NCBI GenBank assembly: GCA_023390245.1
Contig: JAEWDF010000064.1
Location: 18,204-82,203 of the forward strand
DNA length: 64,000 nucleotides
Origin: Pseudomonadota bacterium
Lineage (GTDB): Bacteria; Pseudomonadota; Alphaproteobacteria; Caulobacterales; Caulobacteraceae
Reading direction: 5' to 3'
Shown here: in pieces, positions 16,503 to 24,536 of the stretch
Layout: each line of letters starts with the position of its first letter
Position numbering within the stretch: position 1 is the stretch's first letter
Notes under the pieces: generated by a model
Told to the model about the DNA's origin: nothing
What the model saw: the letters and a program-made list of their open reading frames with translations, nothing else
Databases searched by the model: none
Position numbers and translations under genes: made by a program

Positions 16503-16964
16503 ATGGCCGACACCCTGACCTTCACCCTGGACACCGGCGACGGCGAAGCCCGCGACGTGGTCATCAAGCTGCGCCCCGACCTGGCTCCCGGCCACGTCGA
16601 GCGCATCACCGAACTGGCCCAGGAAGGCTTCTACGACGGCGTCGTCTTCCACCGCGTGATCCCGGGCTTCATGGCCCAGGGCGGCGATCCGACGGGCACC
16701 GGCACCTCCGGCTCGTCCAAGCCGAACCTGAAGCAGGAATTCTCGGCCGAGCCGCACGTGCGCGGCGTCTGCTCCATGGCCCGCACCTCGGACCCGAACA
16801 GCGCCAACTCGCAGTTCTTCATCTGCTTCGACGACGCCACCTTCCTGGACCGCCAGTACACCGTCTGGGGCCAGGTCGAGTCCGGTATGGAACACGTCGA
16901 CGCCCTGCCCAAGGGCGAACCGCCCCGCAATCCGGGCAAGATCGTCAAGGCGACGGTCAACTAA
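16503..16964 (+). CDS. Cyclophilin-type peptidyl-prolyl cis-trans isomerase, cytosolic
   Basis: This 153-residue single cyclophilin domain has no signal peptide, so it acts in the cytosol (PpiB-like). The active-site patterns FHRVIPGFMAQGGDP (about residues 49-63) and NSANSQFFICFDDATFLD (about 100-117) are intact, including the catalytic arginine in FHR. GAGGACGACCGAA precedes the ATG at 16503. It is followed at once by a strong terminator, so it is probably expressed alone from a promoter in the short divergent region shared with rlmE. Confidence 0.94.
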   Translation: MADTLTFTLDTGDGEARDVVIKLRPDLAPGHVERITELAQEGFYDGVVFHRVIPGFMAQGGDPTGTGTSGSSKPNLKQEFSAEPHVRGVCSMARTSDPNSANSQFFICFDDATFLDRQYTVWGQVESGMEHVDALPKGEPPRNPGKIVKATVN

Positions 16965-16970
16965 GACAGG

Positions 16971-16999
16971 AAAGGCCCGGCCCCGCGCCGGGCCTTTTT
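16971..16999 (+). terminator. Rho-independent terminator of the cyclophilin gene
   Basis: AAGGCCCGG and the complementary CCGGGCCTT form a 9-bp GC-rich stem with a CCCCGCG loop, followed by TTTTT. A's precede the stem, so it may act from both sides; it abuts the stop codon of the convergent gene. Confidence 0.92.
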
Positions 17000-17493
17000 C
17001 ATTGCGCGGGGGCGTCCTGCCCCGGAAAGCGCCAGTCCTGGAAGGCGCGCCACGCCTCGCGCACGCCGCGCCCCGGCTGGTCGGCGCCCAGCAGCGCCAG
17101 CCGTTCGCTCCACACGTCCGACAGCTGCTCCACCGTCGCCTGGGTCCAGCCCGGCGGCTGCTGGCGCGACCAGTTCTGCAGCGATCCCGCGTTGAAGATC
17201 AGCAGGAAGACCACGGCGACCGCGATGGCCTGGCTGGTCCAGCGCCGCGCCCGCGCCGCCTCGCCCTCGTCGTCCAGCGGCTCGGCCGGGGGAAAGGCGA
17301 ACCGGCCCAGGGCGACCAGCCGGTTCTCGCGCGTCGGCAGGTCGTGGGCGTCGGCGCCCTGGTTCCAGTCGCTGGGCGGATCGGCGGGCGCGGCCGGCTC
17401 CAGCGGCGGAAACGGCGAGGTCGTCGGCGCGACCGAGAAGTTCGCGGGAAACGGCTCCAGCGGCGCGTCGGGATCGTTCGGATCGTCGCTCAT
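16999..17493 (-). CDS. Hypothetical single-pass membrane protein
   Basis: This 164-residue protein has an acidic, proline-rich, disordered N-terminus (residues 1-75), one membrane span (about 88-103, AIAVAVVFLLIFNAG) and an amphipathic, tryptophan-rich C-terminal domain rich in WSER, WRAF and DWRF. It is probably an inner-membrane protein with the C-terminal part outside. It lies 15 bases downstream of the MBOAT gene and is probably in the same operon, so a role in the same envelope modification system is plausible. I recognise no family. Confidence 0.65.
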   Translation of the reverse strand: MSDDPNDPDAPLEPFPANFSVAPTTSPFPPLEPAAPADPPSDWNQGADAHDLPTRENRLVALGRFAFPPAEPLDDEGEAARARRWTSQAIAVAVVFLLIFNAGSLQNWSRQQPPGWTQATVEQLSDVWSERLALLGADQPGRGVREAWRAFQDWRFPGQDAPAQ

Positions 17494-17508
17494 GACCGGA
17501 TCAACGCC

Positions 17509-18909
17509 TCAGAACTGGAAGTAGATGAAGGGGGCGACGCCCTCGGGCCGCGTCGCCTCGATGAGCAGGATCGCCAGGCCGATCAGCACGCCCAACGTCG
17601 GCGACGGCGCCGCCTTCAGCCGCTCGGCCAGCCCCTCGACCGCGCGCGGCGGCAGCCAGTGCATCGCCAACCCGCCGACGATCAGCACCAGCACGAACGG
17701 CGTCAGCAGATCGACCGTCCCCATCCGCCCCAGCCCCGCCAGCATCTGCATGGCCAGGCCGAAGGTCTCGGCCCGGAACAGGATCCACCCCAGGCACACG
17801 ACGTGGAAGGTGACCAGCACGCCCAGCCACGCCGGCGGCCCCTTGCGGTCCCCCAGCGCCGCCCGTCCCAGCCGCTCGACCACCTGCGCGCCGCCATGCA
17901 GCGCGCCCCACGCCACGAAGGTCCAGGCCGCCCCATGCCACAGCCCGCCCAGCAGCATGGTGATCATCACATTGACGCAGCTTGAGACCAGCCCCTTCCG
18001 CCCCCCGCCCAGCGGCACATAGAGGTAATCCCTCAGCCAGCTGGACAGGCTGATGTGCCAGCGCCGCCAGAAGGCCTGCATCGACCCGGCCCGATACGGC
18101 TGGTCGAAATTCCTCGGGAAGGAATAGCCCAGCAGCGCCGCGATCCCGATCGCCATGTCCGAATAGGCCGAGAAGTCGCAGTAGATCTGCACCGCATAAC
18201 CATAGACCGCCGCCGCGATGTCCACCGCTCCATGCGCCGACGGATCGAAGAACACCGGATCGACCAGCCGCGTGGCCAGTTCCGAGGCGATCACCGTCTT
18301 CTTGAACAGCCCCCAGACGATCAGCAGCAGGCCGTGGGTCGCCATCTCGCGCGTCAGGCGCGGCGTCCGCGCGAACTGGGGCAACAGGTCCGACGCCCGT
18401 ACGATCGGCCCGGCGACCAGGTGCGGGAAGAAGCTCATCAGCAGCATCACGTCCAGCAGGCTGTTCGCCGGCGGCGTCCTGCCGCGATGCACGTCCACCA
18501 CATAGCTGATCCCTTGGAAGGTGAAGAAGGAGATCCCCACCGGCAGCACCACCTGCAGCAGCGGCAGGTCCCGCTCCCAGCCGAAGCGGGCCAGCAGGTC
18601 GCCCGCCTGCTCGACGAAGAAGCCGTAGTATTTGAAGAATCCCAGGATCAGCAGGTTGGCGGCCACCCCCAGGCCGACCAGCCAGGCGCGCCGCCCCGGT
18701 CCGCGCCGCGCGATCAGCGCCGCGACGCCCCAGTTCAGCACCGCCGAACCGATCAGCAGGCCCACGAACCGCCAATCCCACTGGGCGTAGAAGAACCAGC
18801 TGGCCAGCAGCAGGAACAGCTTCCGCCGGCCGTTCTCCCGGTCCAGGCTCCAGGCTGCGACATAGACGACCAGGAAGAAGACGGCGAAGGCCAGCGTCGG
18901 GAACAGCAT
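17509..18909 (-). CDS. MBOAT family membrane-bound O-acyltransferase (AlgI/PatA-like)
   Basis: This 466-residue multi-spanning enzyme moves acetyl groups across the inner membrane for O-acetylation of an extracytoplasmic polymer. AlgI-family blocks are clear: LILGFFKYYGFF (about 90), PVGISFFTFQGISYVVDV (about 122), FFPHLVAGPIVR (about 155) and QAFWRRWHISLSSWLRDYLY. The active-site histidine lies in LGGLWHGAAWTF (about 320). The polymer (exopolysaccharide or peptidoglycan) cannot be told. It overlaps the upstream SGNH-hydrolase gene by one base (TGATG), so the two are translated as a unit. Confidence 0.92.
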   Translation of the reverse strand: MLFPTLAFAVFFLVVYVAAWSLDRENGRRKLFLLLASWFFYAQWDWRFVGLLIGSAVLNWGVAALIARRGPGRRAWLVGLGVAANLLILGFFKYYGFFVEQAGDLLARFGWERDLPLLQVVLPVGISFFTFQGISYVVDVHRGRTPPANSLLDVMLLMSFFPHLVAGPIVRASDLLPQFARTPRLTREMATHGLLLIVWGLFKKTVIASELATRLVDPVFFDPSAHGAVDIAAAVYGYAVQIYCDFSAYSDMAIGIAALLGYSFPRNFDQPYRAGSMQAFWRRWHISLSSWLRDYLYVPLGGGRKGLVSSCVNVMITMLLGGLWHGAAWTFVAWGALHGGAQVVERLGRAALGDRKGPPAWLGVLVTFHVVCLGWILFRAETFGLAMQMLAGLGRMGTVDLLTPFVLVLIVGGLAMHWLPPRAVEGLAERLKAAPSPTLGVLIGLAILLIEATRPEGVAPFIYFQF

Positions 18910-20180
18910 CAGTCCGCCGCCTCCACCGTCCGCGCCTTCCAGCGCTCATAGGCGGTTGCCAGGTCGTCGCTCAGCATTCCCCCGATCCAGTCGGCTCCGA
19001 CCGAGGTGAAATGCACCCGGTCCGGCCGCATGTAGGGCTCGGCCATCGTCGCCAGCCGTTCGGCCGAACAGTCCCCTCCCATGCGCCCATGCCAGTCCCA
19101 GAACGCCACACCCATGTCGGCGGCGACCCGGCGCTGCACGTCCCGGACCAGCGCCAGGTTCGCCGGGGCGCGCCGGGTCCCGTCCGCGCCGCAACCGCCG
19201 ACCTGGCCGCCCTTCAACCCCTCCGGCGCGCCCAGCAGCATCAGGGACGCCGCCGGCGCCAGGCGCCGCAGCCGCTCCACCTGGCCGCGCAGCAGGCCCT
19301 CATAGGCGACGGGGTCCAGCGCCGGGTCGAAGCCGTTGTTCACCCCATAGGCCAGGATGACCAGCGCCGGCCGCCAAGCGGCCAGTTCGACGGCGACGAT
19401 CGCCTCGTCGCGCCCCGCCAGGTCGCGTAGGCCCGATCCGACCACGCCCAGGTTGGAGACGATCACCCCCGGCGCGCGACGCTCCAGCCGGATGTCGTGC
19501 AGCGCCACGGCGCCCATGGGCGTCAGCATCGCCTGGGCGACCGGCCGGTCGAAGGTCTGGCGCAGGCACAGCGGCTGGTCCTGCTCGGCGCGGAAATCCT
19601 CGACCTGCATCCCCGCCTCGCTCGTGACGGCGATCATCCCCGCCGCCGGCCCGCCGTCGCCGCACAGCGCCAGCACGTCGAACGCCGCCCCCGGCTCGGC
19701 GGTCAGGATCAGGCGCGCCGCCGGACCGCCCGCCCAGGCCCGCGTGCCCGACAGGCCGGTCCGCTCGGCGGGCGCGGCGTAGGGCCCCAACGGCGCCGCC
19801 GGGGTCGCCGGCCAGGCGGTCGCCTCCACCTGGACCTGATAGGGGGCGTAGCCGGCGTAGGGAACGCCGGGCGGCAGCACGCCCCGGCCCGCGGCGCCGA
19901 ACCGCGCCTGCAGCCGCGCCCTCAGCGCCCCCGTGATCCGGTCGCCGGCCGTATGGCTGTCGCCGATCTGGAGGATGTGGACCGGCTGGTCGCGCGCGCC
20001 GGTCTCCAGCCCCTCGAGCGCCGCGAAGACGCCGTCCAGCGCCTCGGTCCCGCACAGGCCGTCGGGACAGGTGGAGACGCCGGGCGCCGGGGCCGCAATG
20101 GCCACATAAGGAACTTCACCCGGCGGCGGCGTCTGGACGGCCAGCCACAGCATCGCCGCCTGGGCGACCCAGCCCGCCAC
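18909..20180 (-). CDS. SGNH/GDSL-family O-acetyltransferase partner of MBOAT
   Basis: This 423-residue protein has a short N-terminal hydrophobic segment and an SGNH fold. The nucleophile block is ILQIGDSHTAGD (serine near residue 74), the Gly/Asn blocks are NLGVVGSGLRDL and LAYGVNNGFDP, and the C-terminal catalytic pair is in DRVHFTSVGADW. It also has an internal beta-sandwich-like region (residues 120-250), as in AlgX/PatB-type proteins. It would act in the periplasm as the acceptor-side transferase or esterase for acetyl groups delivered by the MBOAT protein. It starts with GTG one base after the end of the upstream gene, without its own ribosome site. Confidence 0.82.
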   Translation of the reverse strand: MAGWVAQAAMLWLAVQTPPPGEVPYVAIAAPAPGVSTCPDGLCGTEALDGVFAALEGLETGARDQPVHILQIGDSHTAGDRITGALRARLQARFGAAGRGVLPPGVPYAGYAPYQVQVEATAWPATPAAPLGPYAAPAERTGLSGTRAWAGGPAARLILTAEPGAAFDVLALCGDGGPAAGMIAVTSEAGMQVEDFRAEQDQPLCLRQTFDRPVAQAMLTPMGAVALHDIRLERRAPGVIVSNLGVVGSGLRDLAGRDEAIVAVELAAWRPALVILAYGVNNGFDPALDPVAYEGLLRGQVERLRRLAPAASLMLLGAPEGLKGGQVGGCGADGTRRAPANLALVRDVQRRVAADMGVAFWDWHGRMGGDCSAERLATMAEPYMRPDRVHFTSVGADWIGGMLSDDLATAYERWKARTVEAAD

Positions 20181-20181
20181 T

Positions 20182-21069
20182 TCAGGCCGCGGGCTTGTCA
20201 GACGCGGCCAGGCCCGCGTCCCGTCTCAGCCGCTCCGCCACCGGCTCGGCGATGCGGAGGTAGCCGGCCATGGTCATGTGGATCCCGTCGTTGGCGCGCA
20301 TCAGCCGACGTCGCCCCTCCCGGTCGGGCAGATAGGCCTCATAGTCGCCCGAGGGACCGGACGTCGCCGTCGTCGTCTCGATCAGCGGCACGCCCAGCGC
20401 CGTCATCCGCCCCTCGACCACCGAATTGATCAGCTGCATGCGGGCGTCGAAGGACTCGCGCTTCATGCGCGGCAGGCCCACCCAGTAGACAGTGATGTCC
20501 CTGGCCCGCAGCAGGCCCACCAGGTCGTCGATCCGCTGGCCGTAGGCCGCCTTCCATCCCGGCGTGCCGAAGGCGTGGATCTGGCCGTCCAGGCTGATTC
20601 CCTGGGCGTCATTGGTGCCGAACAGGATGACGGCGACATCCACCGGCGTCTCGCGGATCTGCCGCGCGGTCTTGGCCTGGACGTCGACGTAGTCGTAGCG
20701 GGACAGGCCCGTCGACACCTCGCTGAACTTCGCGACCGTCATTCCGTCCCTGCCGTTCAGGTCGCGATAGAGGGCGGTCCACAGCCCGTCGCCCATGGAA
20801 TCGCCGAACACGCCGACCCGCAACGATCCTCGCGCCAGCCGGTCCTTCAACGACGTGACGGTCGGCGCGGCGGGGACGGGAGCGGGCGTCGCCGCTGGAA
20901 TGGGCGTCGGGGCCGGCGAAGCTTCGGGCGGACTGGCCGAGGCGCTAGCCGCGCCGCCCAGCATCAGGGTCGGATGGCGCAGCCAGGCGCGGCCGTCCGG
21001 CGTCAGCAGCAGGCCGATCACGACCCCCGCGACCAGGGCCGCCGTCAATCCGTTGATGCCTGCGCGCAA
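20182..21069 (-). CDS. Membrane-anchored SGNH/GDSL hydrolase (DUF459-like)
   Basis: This 295-residue protein has an N-terminal membrane anchor (about residues 5-23), an alanine/proline-rich linker (40-72) and an SGNH hydrolase domain. Catalytic blocks are VGVFGDSMGDGLW (serine about 91), ILFGTNDAQG (asparagine) and DGIHMTMAGYLRIA (Asp/His). It is likely periplasmic and tethered to the inner membrane. The start is TTG at 21069; no ATG precedes the anchor. As first gene of the MBOAT operon it may remove acetyl groups or act as a second transferase on the same polymer. A CtrA-like box lies 32 bases upstream. Confidence 0.82.
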   Translation of the reverse strand: MRAGINGLTAALVAGVVIGLLLTPDGRAWLRHPTLMLGGAASASASPPEASPAPTPIPAATPAPVPAAPTVTSLKDRLARGSLRVGVFGDSMGDGLWTALYRDLNGRDGMTVAKFSEVSTGLSRYDYVDVQAKTARQIRETPVDVAVILFGTNDAQGISLDGQIHAFGTPGWKAAYGQRIDDLVGLLRARDITVYWVGLPRMKRESFDARMQLINSVVEGRMTALGVPLIETTTATSGPSGDYEAYLPDREGRRRLMRANDGIHMTMAGYLRIAEPVAERLRRDAGLAASDKPAA

Positions 21070-21100
21070 AGTCCCCTGCCCCGAGCCGCGATCCTCATGG

Positions 21101-21115
21101 TTACCTATAGCTTAA
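21101..21115 (-). promoter_or_regulatory. CtrA-like box upstream of the O-acetylation operon
   Basis: TTAC-N7-TTAA is one base away from the CtrA consensus TTAA-N7-TTAA and ends 32 bases before the TTG start of the SGNH gene. A single near-match can arise by chance. Confidence 0.35.
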
Positions 21116-21308
21116 CGGCGCCCCCGAACGCCATGCCGGTCCCGCGACAGGCGAACGACAGGGTTAAGACCGATCCTCATGGGCAACCGCCGCTGTCGCC
21201 GAGACCCGAGGCCGGGAGGACGACAAAGACCGTTGCCCCGACGGCTTCCCCGGAGTAGGCGTGACCCAACACGCCGATATTCATCAGGCGATGAAAAGAG
21301 GGAGAGCG

Positions 21309-22013
21309 ATGGGTAAGATCTACGCCGACGTCACATCCGCGCTGGAGGGCGTGACCTTCGACGGCATGACGGTCATGTCCGGCGGCTTCGGCCTGTGCGG
21401 CATCCCCGAGAACCTGATCGCCGGCCTGAAGGCCTCGGGCGTCAAGGGGCTGACGGTGATCTCCAACAATGCGGGCGTCGACGGCTTCGGCCTGGGCCAG
21501 TTGCTGGAGACCCGGCAGATCGCCAAGATGATCTCCTCCTACGTGGGCGAGAACAAGGAATTCGAACGCCAGTACCTGGCGGGCGAGCTGCAACTGGAGT
21601 TCAACCCCCAGGGCACCCTGGCCGAGCGCATCCGCGCCGGCGGCGCGGGCGTCCCCGCCTTCTTCACCGCCACCGGCGTCGGCACCCTGGTCGCCGAGGG
21701 CAAGGAGGTGCGCGAATTCGACGGCCGCAAATACGTGATGGAGACCGGCCTGGTCGCCGATCTGTCGATCGTCAAGGCGTGGAAGGCCGACGAGCGCGGC
21801 AACCTGGTGTTCCGCAAGACGGCCCGCAACTTCAACCCGATGATGGCGACCGCCGGCAAGATGACGATCGTCGAGGTCGAGGAGATCGTCCCCGTCGGCT
21901 CGCTCGATCCCGACCACATCCACACGCCGGGCGTCTATGTCGACCGCCTGATCCGGACGGTGTCCGAAAAGCGCATCGAACAGCGCACGGTGCGCCAACG
22001 AACGCCGGCTTAA
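21309..22013 (+). CDS. scoA: 3-oxoacid CoA-transferase, subunit A
   Basis: This alpha subunit of a succinyl-CoA:3-ketoacid (SCOT-type) CoA-transferase activates acetoacetate with CoA taken from succinyl-CoA. The 234-residue protein has the CoA-transferase I opening TVMSGGFGLCGIPENLI (about residues 22-38) and GAGVPAFFTATGVGTLVAEG (about 114-133). GGGAGAG five bases before the ATG at 21309 fixes the start. Its partner subunit B begins 740 bases later because a RAYT gene with REP hairpins lies between them. The last ten residues (about RTVRQRTPA) are close to the insertion and may be altered. Confidence 0.93.
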   Translation: MGKIYADVTSALEGVTFDGMTVMSGGFGLCGIPENLIAGLKASGVKGLTVISNNAGVDGFGLGQLLETRQIAKMISSYVGENKEFERQYLAGELQLEFNPQGTLAERIRAGGAGVPAFFTATGVGTLVAEGKEVREFDGRKYVMETGLVADLSIVKAWKADERGNLVFRKTARNFNPMMATAGKMTIVEVEEIVPVGSLDPDHIHTPGVYVDRLIRTVSEKRIEQRTVRQRTPA

Positions 22014-22021
22014 GAGGCAAT

Positions 22022-22100
22022 GCGGACCTCCGGTCCAGCTTGAAACAAGGAGCGCGGACCTCCGGTCCAGCTTGAACAGGAGCGCGGACCTCCGGTCCGC
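22022..22100 (+). repeat. Upstream REP cluster of the RAYT element (2.5 tandem units)
   Basis: Three successive copies of GCGGACCTCCGGTCC start at 22022, 22054 and 22084. The first two units are 32 and 30 bp long and share the linker AGCTTGAA..AGGAGC. The third ends as a perfect hairpin GCGGACC-TCC-GGTCCGC. Confidence 0.9.
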
Positions 22101-22108
22101 AGGGGGCC

Positions 22109-22750
22109 ATGGACCACAAAGGATGGCATGAGCGGGGATACCTGCCGCATTTTGATGCGGCTGGCGTATTCCAGCACATCGTCTTCCGTCTGCACGGTTC
22201 GTTGCCGGGCGGGGTGCTCAATGATCTTAAGGCGCCCGCCCCTAAAGGCGAGGAATGGCGGACGGCGATCGACAATGCATTGGACCGATCGCTCGGCCCC
22301 GTCTGGCTGGCCGATCCCGAAAACGCCCGGCTCGTCGTCGACGCCCTGATGCGCTTCGACGGCGAGCGATATCGCCTGCTCGCCTGGTGCGTCATGCCCA
22401 ACCATGTGCATGTGCTCGTTCAGCAGAGGGAAGGTTGGCCGTTGGGCGTAGTCGTCAAATCCTGGAAGACCTTTTCAGCCCGTGCCATCAACCAACGGCT
22501 CGGGCGGGAAGGCGCCTTTTGGGCAAAGGACTATTTCGACCGCTACATGCGCGATTCCGACCAAGTCGAGGCCGCGCGGCTCTATATTGAGGCCAACCCG
22601 GTCAAGGCCGGCCTATGTCCAACTCCAGCGGACTGGCGCTGGAGCAGCGCCGGATTGGAGCGCGGACCTCCCGGTCCGCAGGCCTCCGCCCCGCAAATCG
22701 CGGACCTGGAGGTCCGCGCTCCCCCCTCTTCCAATCCCTTTCAGAGGTGA
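22109..22750 (+). CDS. REP-associated tyrosine transposase (RAYT, Y1/IS200-like)
   Basis: This 213-residue single-strand DNA endonuclease of the HUH/Y1 class mobilises or maintains REP hairpins. The metal-binding HUH-type motif is CVMPNHVHVLVQ (about residues 94-105). The helix with the nucleophilic tyrosine is in the region FDRYMRDSDQVEAARLYIEANPVKAGL (about 148-175). GGGGG precedes the ATG at 22109. The last 30 residues are encoded by the downstream REP hairpins and look non-functional, so the reading frame has run on into the repeats. Its stop lies three bases before the scoB start codon. Both flanks carry REPs, so the element looks complete. Confidence 0.9.
   Translation: MDHKGWHERGYLPHFDAAGVFQHIVFRLHGSLPGGVLNDLKAPAPKGEEWRTAIDNALDRSLGPVWLADPENARLVVDALMRFDGERYRLLAWCVMPNHVHVLVQQREGWPLGVVVKSWKTFSARAINQRLGREGAFWAKDYFDRYMRDSDQVEAARLYIEANPVKAGLCPTPADWRWSSAGLERGPPGPQASAPQIADLEVRAPPSSNPFQR
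22662..22722. repeat. Downstream REP pair of the RAYT element, last copy inverted
   Basis: Two hairpins, GCGGACC-TCCC-GGTCCGC (22662-22679) and GCGGACC-TGGA-GGTCCGC (22700-22717). The second continues as GCTCC, so it mirrors the GGAGC-REP order of the upstream cluster. Both lie inside the end of the transposase reading frame. Confidence 0.9.
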
Positions 22751-22753
22751 TTC

Positions 22754-23413
22754 ATGGCTCGCACCCGCGAACAACTGGCCGAACGCGCCGCCAAGGAGCT
22801 GCAGGACGGCTTCTACGTGAACCTGGGTATCGGCATTCCGACCCTGGTGGCCAACTACATCCCCGAGGGCATGACCGTGACGCTCCAGTCAGAGAACGGC
22901 ATGCTGGGCATGGGCCCCTTCCCCTATGAGGGCGAGGAGGATCCCGACCTGATCAACGCCGGCAAGCAGACGATCACCGAGATTCCGGAGTCGTCCTATT
23001 TCAGCAGCGCCGACAGCTTCGCCATGATCCGGGGCGGCCATATCAACCTGTCGATCCTGGGCGCCATGGAGGTGGCCGAGAATGGCGACATCGCCAACTG
23101 GATGATCCCCGGCAAGCTGGTGAAGGGCATGGGCGGCGCCATGGACCTGGTCGCCGGCGTCAGGCGCGTCGTCGTTGTCATGGACCACGCCAACAAGCAC
23201 GGCCAGTCGAAGGTGCTGAAGGCCTGCACCCTGCCGCTGACGGGCGCGGGGGTGGTGGATCGCATCATCACCGACCTGTGCGTCTTCGACGTGAAGCCGG
23301 ACGGATCGGGCCTGGAGCTGGTCGAACTGGTCGACGGCGTCACCCTGGACGAGGTCGCGGCCAGGACCGAGGCGGCCTACACCGTTGCCGAAAGCCTGAA
23401 GTCGGCGGCATAG
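22754..23413 (+). CDS. scoB: 3-oxoacid CoA-transferase, subunit B
   Basis: This beta subunit of the SCOT-type CoA-transferase carries the catalytic glutamate that forms the CoA thioester intermediate, here in SENGMLGMGP (about residue 47). Other family blocks are FYVNLGIGIPTLVANYIP (about 20-37) and SYFSSADSFAMIRGGHI (about 79-95). The protein is 219 residues, of usual length. Its ribosome site (AGAGGTG) lies inside the 3' end of the RAYT gene. Translation can therefore still start normally, but the normally tight scoA-scoB coupling is lost. Confidence 0.95.
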   Translation: MARTREQLAERAAKELQDGFYVNLGIGIPTLVANYIPEGMTVTLQSENGMLGMGPFPYEGEEDPDLINAGKQTITEIPESSYFSSADSFAMIRGGHINLSILGAMEVAENGDIANWMIPGKLVKGMGGAMDLVAGVRRVVVVMDHANKHGQSKVLKACTLPLTGAGVVDRIITDLCVFDVKPDGSGLELVELVDGVTLDEVAARTEAAYTVAESLKSAA

Positions 23414-23455
23414 TCCCCGCCGAACCGGCGGCGACGGCCGGGCGGAGGGCGACCG

Positions 23456-24286
23456 ATGGCGGCGGACGGCGCGATTCAGAGGCAGGCAAGGGGGCTGCGC
23501 CCGCTTGATCCCGAACGCGTGGCGGCCCTGCGCGCCGGGCTGGACCCGACCGCCGACTTCGCCGAGGACGCCCGCCGCGTCCTGGCCGACCTTGTCACCC
23601 GCCTGGACGGGGAGTTGCGCGGCGGCGACCTGGCGTCCTGCCGCGAGCGGCTGGCGGAGGCCCAGGCCCGGCTCGGCGCCCTGTCCCTCGCATCTCTCCA
23701 GCCGCGCGGCTGGTTCGACAGCCGGAGCCGACGGCTCAAGACCTTCCGCCGCGCCTTCGACGCGGCCCGCCAGGATTGCGCGACGGTCGCCGCCGATCTC
23801 GACCGCCACGACCAGGAGGCCGGCCGTCGCGACGGCGCGCTCGACGCGCTGTGGACCGGAATCCGCGACGCGGTGGCGACGCTCGACGCCCATGCGGCGG
23901 CGGCCGGCGCCTGGCTGGCCGATCAGGCCGCCGAGGATGCGCGCCTGGACGCCTTCCGCCGCCGCCTTGATGAGATCGACGCTCTGGTCGTGGCCGCCGT
24001 CCGCCGCCTGCCCCTGGCCCTCGGCGCCCGGAACGCCGCCCTGCCGTCGCGCGGCGGCCTGCGCCAGGCCGTCGAGGGCCTGGGTCGATGGAACGCCGAG
24101 TGGGCCCGCGCCCTGGGCGTCGACGGCCGCAAGCCCCGCAAGGTCGTTCCCGATCCGGACGCCTTGGCCGGAACGCGCGACGCCCTGTCCGCCGTCCTCG
24201 CGGCCGCCGACCGCGACCTGGCCGCCGACGGCGAGCGCCGCGTCGAACTCCTGGCCCGCTTGGACCGCCTGGAGACCCCGGCGTGA
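23456..24286 (+). CDS. Hypothetical coiled-coil protein, weakly TelA-like
   Basis: This 276-residue soluble protein is almost entirely helical, alanine/arginine/aspartate-rich, with long heptad-like stretches (about residues 85-175 and 225-272). A central block GWFDSRSRRLKTFRRAFDAA followed by long helices recalls the core of TelA/KlaA-type toxic-anion-resistance proteins, though it is about 100 residues shorter; this is a weak, unverified resemblance. GGAGGG lies 6 bases before the ATG. Its stop overlaps the GTG start of the adjacent DUF1801 remnant by two bases. Confidence 0.6.
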   Translation: MAADGAIQRQARGLRPLDPERVAALRAGLDPTADFAEDARRVLADLVTRLDGELRGGDLASCRERLAEAQARLGALSLASLQPRGWFDSRSRRLKTFRRAFDAARQDCATVAADLDRHDQEAGRRDGALDALWTGIRDAVATLDAHAAAAGAWLADQAAEDARLDAFRRRLDEIDALVVAAVRRLPLALGARNAALPSRGGLRQAVEGLGRWNAEWARALGVDGRKPRKVVPDPDALAGTRDALSAVLAAADRDLAADGERRVELLARLDRLETPA

Positions 24287-24530
24287 GCGACGAACCGCGC
24301 CTGCTGTCCGGCGGCAATCCGCAGATCCCCAAGGGAGAGGGCGACACGCCGGTGCAGGCCTACATCGCCGCCATGCCGGCCTGTTCAATGCCAGCCTGGA
24401 GGGCAATGTGCGCCGCGCCATCGACATCCGCGAAGGCGAGACGATCGACGAGGCGGCCTTCAAGGCCCTGATCCAGGCCGCCGTGCAGGCGAACCTGTCC
24501 AAGCCCCCGAAAAGCAGGAAGGCCGGCTGA
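24283..24530 (+). pseudogene. DUF1801 gene with an internal deletion and frame change
   Basis: The first 32 codons from the GTG encode SGGNPQIPKGEGDTPVQAYI, the usual start of a DUF1801 (YdhG-like) protein. From 24381 a different frame encodes a typical DUF1801 end (LFNASLEGNVRRAIDIREG, then DEAAFKALIQAAVQAN). The intact family is about 140-150 residues, so roughly 60-70 codons of the middle are missing and the two ends are out of frame by one base. The junction lies between 24374 and 24381. The product cannot be functional. Confidence 0.75.
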
Positions 24531-24536
24531 CGCGGC

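Noticed and set aside
22014..22753. CRISPR-like array from the tandem GCGGACC repeats.
   Set aside because: Only two to three short palindromic units with nearly identical linkers and no spacers; the neighbouring RAYT explains them as REPs.
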